DNA from: Brachybacterium subflavum
GTDB taxonomy: Bacteria > Actinomycetota > Actinomycetes > Actinomycetales > Dermabacteraceae
Assembly (NCBI RefSeq): GCF_009299795.1
Contig: NZ_VIGP01000001.1
Location: forward strand, 682,001 to 746,000
Reading direction: 5' to 3'
Length of the DNA stretch: 64,000 bases
Shown piece after piece: positions 11,501-23,711 of this stretch. Position numbers and translations under genes: made by a program. The notes under the pieces are model-generated. The model had not been told where the DNA came from. It saw only the letters and a program-made list of their open reading frames with translations, and searched no databases. Numbering within the stretch: position 1 is the first letter of the stretch; each line of letters opens with the position of its first letter.

Positions 11501-13104
11501 CGGCCGATCCTCACGGCCACCCGATCGCCCGGACGGACGCCCTCGCGGACCAGATGGCGCGCCATCAGCGTCGCGCGGACGTCGAGCTCGCGGAAGCTGA
11601 GCTCGCCGTCGGGTGCGGTGACCGCGAGCTGCTCGCCGCGGGCGCGCAGGGTGGCGCCGGCGGAGTCCAGGAGCGTCCCCGGGGACACGGGATCCCGGGA
11701 GCCTCTGCCCCCGTCCAGGAGCCGCTCCCGCTCGGCGGCGCCGACCACCGGCGCGGCGGCGACGGTCGTCGCGGCGGGCGCCTCGAGAGTGGCGTCGATC
11801 AGACGCAGGATCCGGTCCCCGTGCCTCGACAGGGACTCGACCGTGTGCAGGTCGGCGTCGCCCTCCATCCGCAGCACGGGGTCGGAGGCCTCGCGGCGGG
11901 GATCGCCGAGGACGATGGACAGATCCCGCACGGGGCCGGTCGAGAGGATGTGCACCGTTCCCCGCGCGCTCCCGAAGCGGAGTTCGTCGATGACGGGCAG
12001 CAGGTTCACCGAGGGGCCGGGATCGGCCGGCGCGTCGTCGATGTTCTCGATGCGGAAGCGCTGGTGGGCGACCGCATCGCGGACGATCCGTCCCGTTCCG
12101 GAGACCACGGTCGCCAGGGTGTCGGAGGGCGATACCGGGATCCGCAGCGGCAGGACGCTGGAGAGCATGGAGGGAGTGGTCCGGGCGATGCGTCCCCGCC
12201 TGGCGGTGACGGGCAGCCCGACGGGGACGACCTCGGCCCCGGTCATCCGGGACAGGTAGACGGCGACCGAGGCGATGAGCGTCTTGGGCAGCTCCCGGTC
12301 GAGTCGAGCCAGGCGGCGTGCGCGCTCGGAGCCGAGGGGCACGTCGATCCGGACCACGTCGCGGGCGATGCCGTCGGAACGGCCCTCGAGACCCACCGGG
12401 GGCGCCTCGCGGGCGATCGCCCGCTCCCAGTGCTCGGCGTCGGCCGCGTGCTGGTCGGAGGCCTCGTAGTCGCGCAGCTCCCGGTGGAGGTCCACCAGGG
12501 CGGGCAGCGGCGAGGGGAAGCTCGCCCCGACGCGGGCGAGCGCCGGTGCGAGCGCTCGGGGGACGTGCGTCCCGGGGATGAGGCGGGCCAGCCTCGAGTA
12601 GGCCCCGGCGATGTAGCGCAGGGCGACCACGGCCGAGTATCCGTCGATCAGCACGTGGTGGACGCGCAGGAAGAAGAGCGACCGGCGCTCGCCGACGTGG
12701 AACAGGGTCGCCCCCAGGAGGTCCCCGCCGTCCATGGTGCGGGCGGTGGACATCTCGCGGTCCATGACCGCGTGCGCGATCTCCTCCGCCTCGTGGCGCG
12801 GGAGGTGCGTGAGATCGCGGACCTCCACGAGGTGCTCACCGGGTCGCGGCCGATGGATCTCTCCGAACGGCCCGTCCTCGTCCTCCAGGATCCGCATGCT
12901 CAGCGCGTCGAGGTCCGCGGCCGCCTTCACCAGGGCGATGTTCAGCAGGAGGGGGTCGATGGGGCCCTCGAGGTCGAGGTACTGCCCGATCTGGAACGAG
13001 GGGTTCCCCGGATCCAGCTTCTGCGCGTACCAGATGCCGCGCTGGGCGGGCGTGAGCGGGATCCGCTCGGGTGACTCGGGGGCGATGTTCCTGCGCATCC
13101 TCAC
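2509..13104 (-). CDS. Three-module nonribosomal peptide synthetase, C-A-T x3 plus thioesterase
   Basis: 3531-residue assembly line. C1 has HHVLIDG near residue 150 and resembles the EntF/DhbF starter-condensation type. A1 carries TSGSTG near 634 and T1 has its GGHSLL serine near 1032. C2 has HHIATDG near 1219, A2 has TSGTTG near 1738, and T2 has GGHSLL near 2119. C3 has HHIATDG near 2318, A3 has TSGTTG near 2796, and T3 has GGHSF near 3190. A terminal thioesterase has GYSLGG near 3335. No epimerisation or methylation domain is seen. By-eye specificity residues are D-A-D-E-A-G-L-V-D-K for A1 and A2 and D-A-D-E-L-G-L-V-D-K for A3, so all three probably load the same or a similar residue. I cannot name it. 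GTG at 13104 has GAGGAG nine bases upstream; ATG at 13098 is the alternative. A siderophore is plausible but unproven. Confidence 0.95.
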   Translation of the reverse strand: MRMRRNIAPESPERIPLTPAQRGIWYAQKLDPGNPSFQIGQYLDLEGPIDPLLLNIALVKAAADLDALSMRILEDEDGPFGEIHRPRPGEHLVEVRDLTHLPRHEAEEIAHAVMDREMSTARTMDGGDLLGATLFHVGERRSLFFLRVHHVLIDGYSAVVALRYIAGAYSRLARLIPGTHVPRALAPALARVGASFPSPLPALVDLHRELRDYEASDQHAADAEHWERAIAREAPPVGLEGRSDGIARDVVRIDVPLGSERARRLARLDRELPKTLIASVAVYLSRMTGAEVVPVGLPVTARRGRIARTTPSMLSSVLPLRIPVSPSDTLATVVSGTGRIVRDAVAHQRFRIENIDDAPADPGPSVNLLPVIDELRFGSARGTVHILSTGPVRDLSIVLGDPRREASDPVLRMEGDADLHTVESLSRHGDRILRLIDATLEAPAATTVAAAPVVGAAERERLLDGGRGSRDPVSPGTLLDSAGATLRARGEQLAVTAPDGELSFRELDVRATLMARHLVREGVRPGDRVAVRIGRTVELPVLVLGILRAGGAFMPLDPAYPVGRVADMISDAEPAALLTTSQQLARDREDGAAFDVPTTVIDTDTATWCRRAEDSTPLPAVGPDDLAYVIFTSGSTGRPKGVAVEHMSLHALHEHHRRTWHDPASQRLGRPVRAAHTAGLSFDASWDPLLWLISGHELHIVDDETRRDPERLAALLDRERIDALETTPSFAEALIDAGMLDREHRPSEIALGGEAVGEELWAALAARDDVHAVNLYGPTESTVDSMVAPIATGRRPHLGASVGGSRHYVLDAALSPVPDRGVGELYLAGHGVARGYIGRPDLDAQRFVADPFAADGSRMYRTGDRVRRRHDGTLRFLGRTDDQVKIRGYRVELDEVEAALRRQEGVVAAAAIVRGDGPSARLIGYVSTGGTGSSAGPGAGEGAEAAESIRGALREHLPDYMVPAVVLALPRLPATANGKIDRSGLPDPATVTGGGASRPPRSAAERAVAAGFGAVLERTDIGVDEDFFAAGGHSLLATRLASRLSADLDRAVTVRDVFEHPTVAALARALQDSPGAAVPPRPERGARPDPVPASPNQRRLWFLHQLEPDSAAYAVPIVLHLEGALDVGALRAALDDVISRHEPLRTLLPAEHGEPVQRILPADQVPSPLLCVEVPPARVDAVIATETRRPFDLTREIPLRAVLLRSAADRATLVITMHHIATDGWSLAPFARDLGDAYAARHEGRAPHLPPLPVDFADAAVWHQDRLGDTEDPHSQRATLTAFWERTLAGAPPEISLPRDRPRGAANPGDTAQQGLGEIRLDLSPRRHAAVRELAAAHRTSLFIVLHTALAAALHQHGTGDDVVLGTPVAGRGDARLEDLVGFFVNTVALRTSLHGDPRLDELLERVRAANTDAYAHQDLPFDAVVDAVRPPRSPDRPPLVQVLLTLQNAPAARLDLPGVDVDVPAPSTSSGVKADLLIDVTAPEGEDGPLTVALGFDRALFDAPTVERMRDSLERVLAQLVTDPSTRLSDLPTASPAELRALTARDRGPELSAPLTILERLAAAAWTRPQGPQEPALVDAHGALTAAELLARVEEVAVGLAGIGIARGDRVALALPRDRDAIVVLLGVLRAGAVAVPLDASHPDARLARVLTSADPRVLLVSDVPRFRALRQEVSRPADGSEGVDGSAGSAGQTDPGATMIVLAPGDLPSDGSAPAQPGIEDTAYLVHTSGTTGDPKGVQVSHAALGILLRHHERTLIGPLRGRLGRAPRMLHVSGLAFDAAWDPVLWLVAGSTLIMADGDVQADAEAVLDAIARERIDVLETTPSYATRLVEAGLEDAVLSGSGSLLLALGGEAVPPSLWDLIARSEVLEGRNLYGPSEATVDALVAPIRSGDVVLGRPVDGVAIRVLDDLLRPVPAGVEGELYLSGATLADGYRGRSAETASRFIADPTGDGERMYRTGDVVRRGADGSLRFVRRTDGQVKLRGYRIETGDVESALERSAGVRAAVVRVVAPGGEGTERIAAWVSGEADPEEVRRSARDELPAYMVPTSVLVLPELPLNANGKVDVPALPDPQRSADPHRGPRDEAEQRMCHVLAEVLAVTEPGPDEDFFELGGHSLLAVRLVGRIREEFGAALPVRAVFDHPTAAQLLADVRAQGAGTEGVAPRHQNSSDAQSSGEGTAVSGRLREWVRDHPRPRDEELPLSPDQERLWFLHRLDPSSAEYTVLLECDLEGDLDVEALGGAIDDLVARHEILRTVFPEVEGRGVQRVLDPPVGILQDGPIDVTAGFDLAARIPLRAGLERTGAERWHLTLAIHHIATDGASLRPLTRDLSTAYSARSGGMRSAIRPLAVQFADHARHQRMRHAEDPAQDPRPAAWADRLEGAPEELDLPADGQRGEAGTRPAHSLVFTIPAEVAAPLLHQGRAAGGTGFHTWLAALVSYLQRIGAGDDIVIGAPSAGRDDPDLADLVGFFVTTLPLRMQVDGAMTFGDVVGRAREAALAAMEDDGIPFERIVEAVAPARRFGRHPLFQTMLSLEETDGAVLDLPGVAVTRGDPETTGAAKVDLSFTLRPDAEGGMEGILEYDAELFSDLAARGLIDRWLTFLGGIAGDPGSRVDRIPAGPPSTPLTPWPATAPAQSVLAALADSAASRPDASALVGPDRALTTAELAARVDGIAGGLRAAGVGTGDRVALAVRRGSDSVAGMLGIWRAGGVAVPLDIGLPAERVMAMMRASAPRLLLHAGHADEQDAAASARASGLDADRILPIDALPAGEPPQHLPGPEDGAYIIFTSGTTGTPKGVRVPHRALTRLLTSHRSTLLPDPARRRARLAHTTGVGFDASLDPVLWCVAGHEVHVVDDLVRRDPEALVSLFARERIDAWEATPGHVDALRGQTGLTDLLDGRDPEDPFLLLLGGEPVDPGLWDWVRERHAVQGWNLYGPTEAGVDTLVAPLADSMRPVLGAPTCGTVARVLDAGLRPVPVGSIGELWLSGPQLADGYLGDPAATAGRFVADPFAGDGSRMYRTGDLVSVRDAEPGHRAPVIALGRIDDQVKIRGHRIEPGEIAAVITAQDTVAQAVVRTVDGARGTVLAAWVVPAPGVKAEGLRDRLEQALAARLPEYMLPSAITPIQDIPLTSNGKVDARALPDPTFSGGAGRAPRPGTETVIAEAFADVLEVEDVRADDSFFALGGHSFVARPATAAIGRALGREVPIHALLRTPTVAGLAAALDAAEPATGPAAEDDALGVVLPLRPDGRGDPLFAVHPASGLAWAFSGLLPHLSTTRPVIGLQLPGLAPSADEDDAADADETIDDLVDHYVRAIRSVQSHGPYHLLGYSLGGRIAHRIAARLQSAGEEVALLAVLDAYPGQDALHGVRDEQERWRAFLDAQGTPIPEGRLDVSTVLATLRAAGNTLGNVPAAAARRMAARFPQVAALLDDAALPVVDGDLELIEATAQVPQGRPAPEAWAQYVRGAVTVEQVASRHSDLLSDPAAREVAAWLDSILPGAESHRTGSPSAPNHSRTRPDDGRGSAR

Positions 13105-13159
13105 AGGGGCGTGCTCCTCGTGACGCTGTGGGAGTGTGTCGACGTGCCCGGTGCTCCCC

Positions 13160-13372
13160 TCACTGCTGGAACTGGCCCAGCTGGAGCGTCTCGAGCAGAC
13201 CGTCGATGTCGATGAGGGGCCCGTCGATCAGAGGCCCCTGGACGAGGGAGCTCGACGCAGCGGTCTCGTCGGGCGCGGTCTCCTCGGCGTTCGCAGCGGG
13301 CACGGCGAGGCCCATGCCCACGAGCGCGAGGACCGCAGCGGTGAGGGTGGTGCGACGGAAACGGTGGAACAT
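13160..13372 (-). CDS. Small secreted peptide heading the NRPS operon
   Basis: 70-residue protein of unknown function. It begins [10 protein letters not shown] followed by a hydrophobic stretch and a VPAANA-like signal peptidase I site near residue 27. The predicted mature part is about 43 residues, acidic at first, then contains the internal repeat [10 protein letters not shown] and ends in Gln. An AGGAGG lies nine bases before the ATG, which decides this start over a longer reading. It lies 55 bases upstream of the synthetase on the same strand, so both are probably in one transcript. I recognise no family. It may be an extracellular partner of the product or an unrelated secreted peptide. 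Confidence 0.6.
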   Translation of the reverse strand: MFHRFRRTTLTAAVLALVGMGLAVPAANAEETAPDETAASSSLVQGPLIDGPLIDIDGLLETLQLGQFQQ

Positions 13373-13498
13373 GAGCGGTGCCTCCTCGGCGTCGGGATCC
13401 GGTCCTGGCCCGTGCGGCGGCGCCGCGCCGGACACCACGGGTTCGGAAGCCTCGCGCAGGCGGATTGGTCCGAGATGCGGAGGGACGACGGCATCCCG

Positions 13499-13525
13499 CG
13501 ATCAGGCCGGGGCCCGGCCTGATCG
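13499..13525. terminator. GC-rich hairpin between helicase and NRPS operon
   Basis: Inverted repeat with 13-base arms (CGATCAGGCCGGG and its complement) around one central base. It lies 34 bases past the helicase stop and before the secreted-peptide gene. There is no clear U-tract, as is usual in high-GC actinobacteria. It probably separates the two transcripts; a regulatory palindrome is the alternative. Confidence 0.55.
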
Positions 13526-13558
13526 CCGGGTGGGTCCCGAGGCGGTGGAAGCCGGGGA

Positions 13559-16500
13559 CTAGCTCAGCAGCTCGCGGATGTCCTGCGCGGTGATCCCCGA
13601 GCGGAACGCCTTCCCGCCGTCGGTCAGGGAGTCGAAGAGGGCTGCCTTGCGCTGCTGCAGGGCGAGGACCTTCTCCTCGATCGTGTCCTCGGCGACCATC
13701 CGGAACACCATCACCCGGCGCTCCTGGCCGATGCGGTGGGCGCGATCGACGGCCTGGTTCTCCGCCGCCGGGTTCCACCACGGATCCAGCAGGAACACGT
13801 AGTCGGCCTCCGTGAGGGTCAGGCCGAAGCCGCCCGCCTTCAGCGAGATGAGGAAGACCGGCGCATCGCCCTCGCGGAACTCCCGCACGGCGGCGTCGCG
13901 ATCGCGGGTCGAGCCGTCCAGGTAGCTGAAGTCGACCCCTCGCATCGTGAGCTCGTCGGCCACGTGCCGCAGGTGGGAGGTGAACTGGCTGAACAGCAGT
14001 ACCCGGTGGCCGTCGCCCAGGACCTCCTCGAGACGGTCGAAGAGCGCCTCGAGCTTCGAGCTCGGCACGTCGCCGTGGGCCTCGGCGTCGACGATCGACG
14101 GGTCCAGCGCCATCATCCGCAGCAGCGTCAGGGAGCGGAAGACGATGAAGCGATTGCGATCGAGGTCCGTGTCGATGAGGCCGAGCACCTTCTTGCGCTC
14201 GCGCTGGAGCACCGAGTCGTAGAGCGCCCTGTGCTCGGGGCCCAGCTCGACCTTCACGACCTGCTCCTGCTTCTCGGGGAGCTCGGAGGCGACCATCTCC
14301 TTGGTGCGCCGCAGCATGAACGGCCGCAGCCGGGAGCGCAGCACGTCCATCCGCTCGGGGTGCTCGCCGCTCTCGATGGGCAGGGTGAAGCGCTGGCGGA
14401 ACCCGATGGCGGGGCCCAGCAGGCCGGGCGCGGCGATCTCGAGGATCGACCACAGGTCGTCCAGGGAGTTCTCCATCGGGGTGCCGGTGATCGCGAGGTG
14501 GAACGAGGCGCGCACGTTCTTCGCCGCCTGGTGCGTGCGCGAACGGCGGTTCTTCACGAACTGCGCCTCGTCGAGCACGAGCCCCTGGAACTGCTCGCGC
14601 GCGAACTCGTCGTCATCGATGCGCAGCACGGTGTAGCTCGTGACCACGAGGTCCGCGCCGCGGACCGTCTCGGCGAGGTCCTCGCCGCGGGCGCGGGACG
14701 TGCGGTCGACGATCCGCACGTCGAGGTCCGGGGCGAAGCGCTCGGCCTCGGCCCGCCACACCGGGAGCACGGAGGAGGGGGCGACGACGAGGAACGGCGG
14801 CGGCGCGTCGGAGACCGAGCCGTCGGCCCCGTCGACGACGACCGGAGCGCTCTCGCGCGCGTGGGCGATGAGGGCCAGGGTCTGCACGGTCTTGCCCAGG
14901 CCCATGTCGTCGGCCAGCACCCCGCCCAGCCCGTGATGGAAGAGGAAGGCGAGCCAGGAGTAGCCGTCGCGCTGGTAGTCGCGCAGGTCAGCCGTGAGGG
15001 CGTGGGGGAGCGGGGGCGGGGTCAGGTCGCCCGTGTCCTGCAGGGCGCCGACGGTGCGCTCCCACTCCGCGCTCGCCTCGGCGGACTCCGCGATCTCCTC
15101 GAGGTCCTCCCACATGCCGACCTGGAAGCGGCTGATGGACTGCTGCTGCGGGTCCCACTCGGCGAGGGCCTCGCCCTCGGCGATGAGCTCGCGCAGGGCG
15201 TCGAAGGCGGGGTTGTCCAGGGAGAAGTACGTCTTGTCCGGGAGCATGATCCGGGTCCTGCCCTGCGCGAGCGCGACGAACAGGGTGGGGAAGGGGATCT
15301 GCCGGCCGTCGATGGTGATCTCGAAGCCCAGGTCGAACCAGTCGTGCTTGCCGGGGGACTGCTGCTGGGTGATGCGCACCTTCGGGGCGCCGTCGAGCTC
15401 GCGGTAGGCGTGGCGGGTGCCGACGATCTCGGTGCGCACGTGCGGCAGACCGCCGAGCTCGTCGAGCACGTGCTCGGAGAAGCGGGCCGTGTCCGGGCCG
15501 CTCAGCTGCTCGGGGGCGTCGCCGCCGGCCGTCGGCCACAGCGTCCTCACCCGGGCGAGCACCTCGTCCTCGTGGGCCACGTCGCGGCGCACGCCCTGGC
15601 GCTGGTCCATGGGCAGGGTGCGGGCGGGGTCGTGGTAGCGCCAGGTCCAGGTGAGCGAGAGGCGGTCCTCGGGGGCGTAGGCGGCGGCCAGGTGCAGGGT
15701 CGCGGGCTCGATCGCCGGCATCTCGACGCTGCCGTCGCTGCTGGTCACGCGCGTGACCGTGCGCAGGCGCGGGTACGCGTCCTCGAGGAAGTCCTCGCGG
15801 TCCTCTCCGGGCACGACGAGCGGCTCGGGCCGCTGGAAGAGGCGCTGCAGGGCCGTCGGGATCGGGGAGCCGACGGGCGCGATGCGCGCCGAGAAGCCCG
15901 TGGCGCGCGGGCGCGAGCCGTCGTCCGTCGGCGCCGAGGGGTCGTCCAGGGCGATCACGCCCGCGGTGCCCAGCGGCCGGGCCTGCGCGACGTCCTGGCC
16001 CTCGAGGGTGATGCGGGGGAGGACCTGGAGGTCGCTGCCGCCCTCGGGGATGCGCAGGTCCACCTCGACCGCGCCGACGGACGCGAGCTCGATCGCGCGC
16101 AGGCCGTCGCCCGGCAGGAACTCGACGCCGGCGTCGCGCGCGTACGCGAGGGACTGCCAGATCAGCGGGGAGCCGATGGAGTTCAGCCAGAGGTGCTCGA
16201 TCGAACCGCTCGCGTACGAGCGCTCGGCCGTGGCGGAGGCGAACATGCGGGTCAGGGCCTCGGCGTGGCCCGTGTGGTAGGCGCGTCCGGCCATCCGGAA
16301 CTCGAAGGTGCGCCAGGAGAGCCCGCCCTTGATCCAGGTGCCCTTGCGCCCCATCGTCATCGGCCGCAGGCCCAGCCAGAGATCGCCGCCCTCGGCGAGC
16401 AGCGCGGGGGTCGCGGTCTCGCGGCGCAGGCGGGAGACCCCGGGACCCACCCGCGAGACCTCGAGGTCGAAGCGGATGGCGAGGGGCTGGGGGACCTCCT

Positions 16501-16924
16501 CGCTCGGGGACTCGGTGAGCAGGGGGCGCAGCACGCTGCGCCACTCGGCGGGCGTCTCGCGCCTCTCCTCGGCCGCGCCGAGGTCGTCGAGGTGGTAGAG
16601 CACCGCGGCGACGTGCTTGCAGTCCGCGCCGATCGGGCACGAGCAGCGGGAGCGGCGGGGACGCCACAGGCCCCCCGGCTCGGCGGGCAGGAAGCGGCGG
16701 GAGACCGCGTCCTCCTCGTACTCGGCGAGGGTGACGACCGTGCGATAGGGGGAGCCCGCGCTGCCCTGGACGTCGGCCGTGACGGTCCCGCTGTCGACGT
16801 CCCAGACCAGATCCTCGACGCGGCCCTCACGGGCGTAGGCGAGGCCGTGGCCCGCGGCCCGGCTCCCCACCTGGTGGGTGATCACCGTGGGCGGCACGTG
16901 GGGCAGCAGGTCCGCAGTGGGCAT
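13559..16924 (-). CDS. SNF2-family DEAD-like helicase with SWIM zinc finger
   Basis: 1121-residue ATPase of the SWI2/SNF2 (HepA/RapA-like) superfamily, presumed to remodel protein-DNA complexes or act in repair. A SWIM-type zinc motif (C-x-C-x(n)-C-x-[12 protein letters not shown]) sits near residue 105. The C-terminal half holds the motor: [11 protein letters not shown] (Walker A), LDEAQFVKN (DEAQ box), [15 protein letters not shown], then the second RecA lobe with [20 protein letters not shown] and the motif VI segment DRAHRIGQ. The start is ATG 16924 (MPTADLL); a longer reading to 17539 lies antiparallel to glmM and is not credible. It diverges from glmM across 166 bases. Confidence 0.9.
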   Translation of the reverse strand: MPTADLLPHVPPTVITHQVGSRAAGHGLAYAREGRVEDLVWDVDSGTVTADVQGSAGSPYRTVVTLAEYEEDAVSRRFLPAEPGGLWRPRRSRCSCPIGADCKHVAAVLYHLDDLGAAEERRETPAEWRSVLRPLLTESPSEEVPQPLAIRFDLEVSRVGPGVSRLRRETATPALLAEGGDLWLGLRPMTMGRKGTWIKGGLSWRTFEFRMAGRAYHTGHAEALTRMFASATAERSYASGSIEHLWLNSIGSPLIWQSLAYARDAGVEFLPGDGLRAIELASVGAVEVDLRIPEGGSDLQVLPRITLEGQDVAQARPLGTAGVIALDDPSAPTDDGSRPRATGFSARIAPVGSPIPTALQRLFQRPEPLVVPGEDREDFLEDAYPRLRTVTRVTSSDGSVEMPAIEPATLHLAAAYAPEDRLSLTWTWRYHDPARTLPMDQRQGVRRDVAHEDEVLARVRTLWPTAGGDAPEQLSGPDTARFSEHVLDELGGLPHVRTEIVGTRHAYRELDGAPKVRITQQQSPGKHDWFDLGFEITIDGRQIPFPTLFVALAQGRTRIMLPDKTYFSLDNPAFDALRELIAEGEALAEWDPQQQSISRFQVGMWEDLEEIAESAEASAEWERTVGALQDTGDLTPPPLPHALTADLRDYQRDGYSWLAFLFHHGLGGVLADDMGLGKTVQTLALIAHARESAPVVVDGADGSVSDAPPPFLVVAPSSVLPVWRAEAERFAPDLDVRIVDRTSRARGEDLAETVRGADLVVTSYTVLRIDDDEFAREQFQGLVLDEAQFVKNRRSRTHQAAKNVRASFHLAITGTPMENSLDDLWSILEIAAPGLLGPAIGFRQRFTLPIESGEHPERMDVLRSRLRPFMLRRTKEMVASELPEKQEQVVKVELGPEHRALYDSVLQRERKKVLGLIDTDLDRNRFIVFRSLTLLRMMALDPSIVDAEAHGDVPSSKLEALFDRLEEVLGDGHRVLLFSQFTSHLRHVADELTMRGVDFSYLDGSTRDRDAAVREFREGDAPVFLISLKAGGFGLTLTEADYVFLLDPWWNPAAENQAVDRAHRIGQERRVMVFRMVAEDTIEEKVLALQQRKAALFDSLTDGGKAFRSGITAQDIRELLS

Positions 16925-17090
16925 ACCCTCCAGGCTACTGCCGCACGGGCTCCCGCGGCGCCCGTCCACAGCGAGCGACGCGCCACGTCGGGGGCGTCGC
17001 CCAGAGGACCGCGAGCCCATCGCGGTACCCTGCCCGGGCGGCGCCTCGCGCCGGCACCCGGCTTCCAGCATCCATTCCGAGGAGACCCCT

Positions 17091-18437
17091 GTGGCACGAC
17101 TGTTCGGCACCGACGGGGTGCGCGGCACCGCGAACGTGGACATCACCGCGGAGCTCGCGGTCGACCTCTCGGTCGCCGCCGCCCACGTGCTCGCGACCTT
17201 CGGCGCCTTCGACGGCGCGCGTGCCCGGGCGATCGTGGCCCGCGACACCCGCCCGTCGGGCGACTTCCTGAGCGCGGCCGTCTGCGCGGGCCTCGCCTCC
17301 GCGGGCGTCGACGTCGAGGACGCCGGGATCCTCCCCACCCCCGGGCTCGCGCATCTCGTGAAGACCTCGGGCGCGGACCTCGGCGTGATGATCTCCGCCT
17401 CCCACAACCCCTCTGCCGACAACGGCATCAAGTTCTTCGCGCGCGGCGGCACCAAGCTGCCCGACGAGGTCGAGGACGCGATCGAGGCCCGCCTCGGCGA
17501 GCAGTGGCAGCGGCCCCTGGACACCGAGGTCGGCACCATCCGCGACTACGGCGGCGCGGTCGAGCAGTACGTCGAGCACCTGGTCTCGACGCTCGACGGC
17601 CCGCTGACCGGCCTCACCGTCGTCGCCGATTGCGCGAACGGCGCCGCCTCCGAGACCGCCCCTGCCGCCCTGCGCGGCGCCGGCGCGACCGTGCACGTGA
17701 TCGGCGACCGCAGCGACGGCAAGCAGATCAACGAGGACTGCGGCTCGACGCACCTCGAGAAGCTGCAGGCGGCCGTCGTCGAGCACGGGGCGGATGTCGG
17801 CGTGGCCTTCGACGGCGACGCCGACCGCTGCCTCGCGGTCGACGCCGCGGGGCGCGAGATCGACGGCGACCAGATCATGGCGATCCTCGCCCTGGACCTC
17901 AAGGAGCGCGGGCAGCTGCACGACGACGTCCTCGTCGTCACCGTGATGAGCAACCTGGGCCTGAAGATCGCCATGAAGGAGCACGGGATCACGCTCGGGC
18001 AGACCTCCGTGGGCGACCGCTACGTGCTCGAGGAGATGAACCTGGGCGGCTACTCGCTGGGCGGGGAGCAGTCCGGGCACGTGATCATGGCCGCGCACGC
18101 CACCACCGGCGACGGCGAGCTGACCGCCCTGCACCTGCTGCAGCGCATCGCCACCACCGGCCGCAGCGCGCGCGAGCTGGCCGACGTCTTGACCCGCCTC
18201 CCGCAGGCGCTCATCAACGTCAAGGGGGTCGACAAGGCCCGTGCCTCGATCGACCGGGGCGTGCTCGACGCGGTCGCTGCGGCCGAGGCCGAGCTCGGCG
18301 AGAGCGGCCGGGTGCTGTTGCGCCCCTCGGGCACCGAGCCCGTGGTGCGCGTGATGGTCGAGGCCCCGAGCGACGAGGTCGCGACCACGGCCGCCGAGAA
18401 GCTCGCGGCGGTCGTGCGCGAGCGCCTCTCGCTCTGA
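17091..18437 (+). CDS. glmM: Phosphoglucosamine mutase
   Basis: Converts glucosamine-6-phosphate to glucosamine-1-phosphate for UDP-GlcNAc and peptidoglycan synthesis. 448 residues, the usual GlmM length. The active-site phosphoserine motif ISASHNP is at about 101-107, the metal-binding loop FDGDADRC lies mid-protein, and a C-terminal phosphate-binding [12 protein letters not shown] is present. The start is GTG 17091, preceded by GAGGAG at a normal distance, and the product begins [11 protein letters not shown] as in the family. GlmS, the preceding step of the pathway, is encoded 1.3 kb downstream. Confidence 0.97.
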   Translation: MARLFGTDGVRGTANVDITAELAVDLSVAAAHVLATFGAFDGARARAIVARDTRPSGDFLSAAVCAGLASAGVDVEDAGILPTPGLAHLVKTSGADLGVMISASHNPSADNGIKFFARGGTKLPDEVEDAIEARLGEQWQRPLDTEVGTIRDYGGAVEQYVEHLVSTLDGPLTGLTVVADCANGAASETAPAALRGAGATVHVIGDRSDGKQINEDCGSTHLEKLQAAVVEHGADVGVAFDGDADRCLAVDAAGREIDGDQIMAILALDLKERGQLHDDVLVVTVMSNLGLKIAMKEHGITLGQTSVGDRYVLEEMNLGGYSLGGEQSGHVIMAAHATTGDGELTALHLLQRIATTGRSARELADVLTRLPQALINVKGVDKARASIDRGVLDAVAAAEAELGESGRVLLRPSGTEPVVRVMVEAPSDEVATTAAEKLAAVVRERLSL

Positions 18438-18461
18438 GGGTCTGTTCGCTCTGAGGGTCTG
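18429..18461 (+). repeat. 16-base direct repeat spanning the glmM stop
   Basis: TCGCTCTGAGGGTCTG occurs at 18429-18444 and again at 18446-18461. The first copy includes the glmM TGA. It looks like a short local duplication between the gene end and its terminator, with no effect on the reading frame. Confidence 0.8.
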
Positions 18462-18463
18462 AG

Positions 18464-18495
18464 GAAGGGGCCGACGGGAAACCGTCGGCCCCTTC
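18464..18495. terminator. Bidirectional terminator between glmM and coaA
   Basis: Perfect 14-base arms (GAAGGGGCCGACGG and its complement) around a GAAA loop, between two converging genes. Confidence 0.85.
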
Positions 18496-18515
18496 TCCGT
18501 CCTCTCCCGCGGCTC

Positions 18516-19472
18516 TCAGACCCTGCGCAGCAGGACGCTGCGCACGCGGTGCTCGGCGTCCTTGCGCAGCACGAGGTCCGCGCGGCCGCGCGTGGGCGCG
18601 ACGTTCTCCGCGAGGTTCGGGCCGTTGACGTCGTCCCAGATCTTCTCCGCGGTCGCGCGCGCCTCCTGGTCGGTGAGGCGCGAGTAGCGGTGGAAGTAGG
18701 AGCGCGGGTCGGAGAAGGCCGTCTGCCGCAGACGCAGGAAGCGCTCGATGTACCAGCGGCGGATGTCCTCGGTGCGCGCGTCGACGTAGACGGAGAAGTC
18801 GAAGTAGTCGGAGATCGCGACGCCCAGGCGGCCGTCGCTGCGCGGCCGCGGGGGCTGCAGCACGTTGAGGCCCTCGATGATGAGCACGTCGGGCCGCTCC
18901 ACGACCACCTTCTGGTCGGGCACGATGTCGTAGACGAGGTGGGAGTAGACGGGCGCCTCGACGCGGTCCGTGCCCGCCTTGACCTCCGCGACGAAGCGCA
19001 GCAGTGCCTTGCGGTCGTAGCTCTCGGGGAAGCCCTTGCGGTGCAGGATGCCGCGGGCCTCGAGCTCCGCCGTCGGCAGCAGGAACCCGTCGGTCGTCAC
19101 CAGCTGCACGTTCGGGGTGTCGGGCCGACGCGCCATGAGCTCGCGCAGCAGACGACCCGTCGTGGACTTGCCGACCGCGACCGAGCCCGCCACGCCGATC
19201 ATGTAGGGCGTGCGCTGCAGACCCTGGTGGAGGAAGCCGCTGCGCGCCCGTCGCAGCTCCTGCGCGGAGCCGACCTGGATGTTGAGCAGGTGCGTGATGG
19301 GGCGGTAGACCGCGTCGATCTCCGCGAGGTCCAGCTTGTCGCCCAGTCCCCGCAGCTTCTCGGCGTCCTCGGCGGTCAGGGGGAGGGGTGTCTGGTCCGA
19401 CAACCGGGCCCAGTCCTCGCGGCGGATCTCGTCGAAGGGGGTGAACGATCCGTGGACCGCATGGGATCTCAT
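18516..19472 (-). CDS. coaA: Type I pantothenate kinase
   Basis: Phosphorylates pantothenate, the first step of coenzyme A synthesis. The P-loop GVAGSVAVGKST lies near residue 97. It is followed by VTTDGFLLP, HRKGFPESYD and PVYSHLVYDI, all hallmarks of prokaryotic type I CoaA, and the C-terminus ends DLVLRKDAEH...LRRV. ATG 19472 (MRSHAVHG) gives 318 residues, matching family length. ATG 19490 (MEQWLTM) is a possible alternative six codons upstream; neither has a convincing ribosome site. The gene converges on glmM and diverges from glmS. Confidence 0.95.
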   Translation of the reverse strand: MRSHAVHGSFTPFDEIRREDWARLSDQTPLPLTAEDAEKLRGLGDKLDLAEIDAVYRPITHLLNIQVGSAQELRRARSGFLHQGLQRTPYMIGVAGSVAVGKSTTGRLLRELMARRPDTPNVQLVTTDGFLLPTAELEARGILHRKGFPESYDRKALLRFVAEVKAGTDRVEAPVYSHLVYDIVPDQKVVVERPDVLIIEGLNVLQPPRPRSDGRLGVAISDYFDFSVYVDARTEDIRRWYIERFLRLRQTAFSDPRSYFHRYSRLTDQEARATAEKIWDDVNGPNLAENVAPTRGRADLVLRKDAEHRVRSVLLRRV

Positions 19473-19733
19473 GGTCAGCCATTGTTCCATCGGCCGCGGG
19501 GCCCGCGGGCGCGAATGGTCGGGTCGCGGAGGCGAACGGTGGGGCACGGGGACCCGACGGACGCGGACGAGCGGCACCGCATGAGCGTTCCGCTCAGGAC
19601 CGCGCAGGGGTCGGTGCGCGAATCTGACAGGTCGTGCGCACTCCCCGTCAGGGCCGTGCACGGGCCCCGGCGAAGGTGAGCGAGGCCTCCCTCGGACCCG
19701 CGCCGCAGGGGGCGCCGAGGGGTCCGCGCCCGC

Positions 19734-19739
19734 TAGCGT
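19734..19739 (+). promoter_or_regulatory. -10 box of a probable leaderless glmS promoter
   Basis: TAGCGT ends seven bases before the glmS ATG, and no ribosome site precedes the start. This arrangement is typical of leaderless actinobacterial transcripts. Confidence 0.5.
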
Positions 19740-19746
19740 CGGGGCC

Positions 19747-21615
<1,869 letters not shown>

Positions 21616-21702
21616 GGCGCGGGGCCGGGCTCCCGCTCTGCTGCTGCACTGCGCCCGCACTGCGCCCGCACGGCGCCCGCTCCGCTCCCGCGCACGTTTC
21701 GA

Positions 21703-21711
21703 TGTGATACT
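21703..21711 (+). promoter_or_regulatory. Extended -10 promoter element before acpS
   Basis: TGTGATACT is an extended -10 (TGn plus GATACT) ending six bases before the GTG at 21718. No ribosome site is present, so a leaderless transcript is likely. Confidence 0.5.
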
Positions 21712-21717
21712 GCCGGG

Positions 21718-22152
21718 GTGACCCCCGCACAGCTCCCGCCGTCCTCGCGCGCCTTCGCGCCGCGCGAGGACGGCGTCGTCGTCGGCGTGGGCGTGGACGT
21801 CGTGGGCATCGCCCGCCTCGAGGCCCTCGCAGCCCGCACGCCCGGCCTGCTCGATCGTCTGCTGGCACCGTCCGAGCGCGGGCTCTCGCCCGCCTCGCGC
21901 GCCGCCCGCGTCGCCGCGAAGGAGGCCGTGGGCAAGGCGCTCGGCGCCCCCGGCGACTACTCGTGGCAGGACGTGACCGTCGAGCGCACGGCGGCCGGTC
22001 GCCCCTACCTGGTCCTCACCGGGGCGACCCTCGCCGCGGCCGAGCGCCAGGGCGTCGCCCACCTGCACCTCTCCCTCTCCCACGACGCCGACGTCGCGAC
22101 CGCCGTGGTCGTCGCCGAGCGCGGCACAGGACCCCGGACGGTGCCCGCATGA
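21718..22152 (+). CDS. acpS: Holo-[acyl-carrier-protein] synthase
   Basis: Attaches phosphopantetheine to fatty acid synthase carrier domains. 144 residues. The family motifs are GVDVVGIARLEAL near residue 25 (first metal Asp), VAAKEAVGKALGAP near 65 and LHLSLSHD near 115. The start is GTG 21718 behind a -10 box. The stop overlaps the next ATG by four bases (ATGA), so it is coupled with nnr. It is distinct from the Sfp-type enzyme at the left edge, which belongs to the peptide operon. Confidence 0.95.
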   Translation: MTPAQLPPSSRAFAPREDGVVVGVGVDVVGIARLEALAARTPGLLDRLLAPSERGLSPASRAARVAAKEAVGKALGAPGDYSWQDVTVERTAAGRPYLVLTGATLAAAERQGVAHLHLSLSHDADVATAVVVAERGTGPRTVPA

Positions 22153-23711
22153 TCCGCGCGTTCACCGCCGACCAGGTGCGCACCGCTGAGGCCCCGCTGC
22201 TCGAGGCGGGGGAGCCGCTCATGCAGCGCGCGGCGTTCGCGCTCGCGCAGCGGGCTCTCGCGCATCTGCGCAGGGGGCGCGAGGGCAGTGCGGGACAGAA
22301 GGACGCGGGGCCGACGAGGGCCCGGACCGTCGCCGGCGCGCGCGTGCTCGTGCTCGCCGGGGCGGGGGACAACGGCGGCGACGGCCTGTTCGCCGCCGCC
22401 CTGCTGCGCCGCCGCGGGGTCGCCGCCGACGCGCTCGCCGTCCTCGGACGCCACCACGTGGAGGGGGCCGCGGCCCTGCGCGCGAGAGGCGGGCGTGTCT
22501 TCACGCGCCTCGACGAGCTCCCCGTGCGGGGCCCGATCTCCCTCGTGCTCGACGCGATCACCGGCATCGGAGGGCGTCCCGAGCTCTCGCCCGCGCTGCG
22601 CGAGCTGCTGGACGCGGTGCGCGACCTGGATGCTCCCGTGCTCGCGGTCGACGTGCCGAGCGGCATCGACGCGACGACCGGCGCCGCCGATCCCGGTGCC
22701 CTCGCGGCCCGCGAGACCGTCACCTTCGGGGCCGTGAAGACGGGTCTGCTGCTGCCCGGCGGCGCCGACCTCGCCGGGACCGTGCACCTCGTGGACATCG
22801 GCCTGGGCCCGCACCTGCCCGAGCGTCCCGCCCTCGAGCGCCTGGAGTCGGCCGATGCTGCGGCGCTCTGGCCCACCCCGGGGCGCGGGGACGACAAGTA
22901 CTCGCGCGGCGTCGTCGAGATCGCCGCCGGCTCGGAGACCTATCCCGGTGCCGCGGTGCTCTCGGTCAGCGGCGCCGCCCGGGCGGGAGCGGGCATGGTG
23001 CGCCTGGACGCCCCGCGCGGCGTGCTCGACCTCGTGCTCGCCCGTCGGCCCGAGGTCGTCGGGGGCGAGGGGAAGCACCAGGCCCGCGTGGTCGGCTCCG
23101 GCGTTCCCGAGGACGATCCGCGCCTCGCGCGCGCCCTCGAGGACCTGCGCACCGGGCACCGGCCCCACGAGCGGACGCGACTGCCCGGCGTCGTCGACGC
23201 GGGGGCCCTCGGCGCCGTGGGCACGGGCGACGGCGGCGCGCTCGACGGATTCCACCCCGGCGTCGTGCTCACCCCGCACGCCGGGGAGGCCGCGCGGCTC
23301 GCACGGGCGCTGGGCATCGACCCCGAGCAGCCTGCGCCGGATCTCGCCCGCGCGCTCGCCGAGGCCACCGGGGCGACCGTCCTGCTCAAGGGAGCTGTGA
23401 CGATCATCGCCCCGTCGCACCCCTCGGAGCCCCTGCTGAGCCAGGACGACGCGACCTCGCAGCTCGCCACCGCGGGCGCGGGCGACGTGCTCGGCGGAGT
23501 GCTCGGAGCCCTGCTCGCGGCGGGTCTGCCCGGACCTCGCGCCGCCGCGCTCGCCGCCCTCGTGCACGGCCGCGCCGCCCGCGACGCGGCCCTCGGAGGA
23601 ACGGCGCCGATCGCCGCCCTGGACGTCGCCGAGCACGTCCCGCACGCCGTCGCGACTATCCTTGCCGGGGCCGACCGGAGACCGCCGGCCGACGAGGCAG
23701 GAGGAGCATGA
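22149..23711 (+). CDS. nnr: Bifunctional NAD(P)H-hydrate epimerase / ADP-dependent dehydratase
   Basis: Repairs hydrated NADH and NADPH: the N-terminal YjeF_N domain epimerises R-hydrates, and the C-terminal carbohydrate-kinase-like domain dehydrates the S form using ADP. 520 residues. AGAGDNGGDG marks the epimerase nucleotide loop near residue 67, DVPSGIDATTG lies near 175, and ATAGAGDVLGGVLGALLAAG near 440 marks the dehydratase. A short charged insertion (about 42-58) precedes the epimerase Rossmann core. It overlaps acpS and alr by four bases at each end. Confidence 0.93.
   Translation: MIRAFTADQVRTAEAPLLEAGEPLMQRAAFALAQRALAHLRRGREGSAGQKDAGPTRARTVAGARVLVLAGAGDNGGDGLFAAALLRRRGVAADALAVLGRHHVEGAAALRARGGRVFTRLDELPVRGPISLVLDAITGIGGRPELSPALRELLDAVRDLDAPVLAVDVPSGIDATTGAADPGALAARETVTFGAVKTGLLLPGGADLAGTVHLVDIGLGPHLPERPALERLESADAAALWPTPGRGDDKYSRGVVEIAAGSETYPGAAVLSVSGAARAGAGMVRLDAPRGVLDLVLARRPEVVGGEGKHQARVVGSGVPEDDPRLARALEDLRTGHRPHERTRLPGVVDAGALGAVGTGDGGALDGFHPGVVLTPHAGEAARLARALGIDPEQPAPDLARALAEATGATVLLKGAVTIIAPSHPSEPLLSQDDATSQLATAGAGDVLGGVLGALLAAGLPGPRAAALAALVHGRAARDAALGGTAPIAALDVAEHVPHAVATILAGADRRPPADEAGGA

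Noticed and set aside
8854-13074. Second long open frame (1406 codons) opposite the NRPS
   Set aside because: Same GC-bias shadow; its translation is low-complexity and unlike any family.
13105-13600. Iron-box (IdeR/DtxR-type) operator for the NRPS operon
   Set aside because: I looked for a TTAGGTTAGGCTAACCTAA-like sequence upstream of the secreted peptide and synthetase and found none, so iron control is not claimed.
16925-17539. Upstream extension of the SNF2 helicase reading frame to 17539
   Set aside because: It runs antiparallel through glmM codons and has no helicase similarity. ATG 16924 begins the conserved protein.
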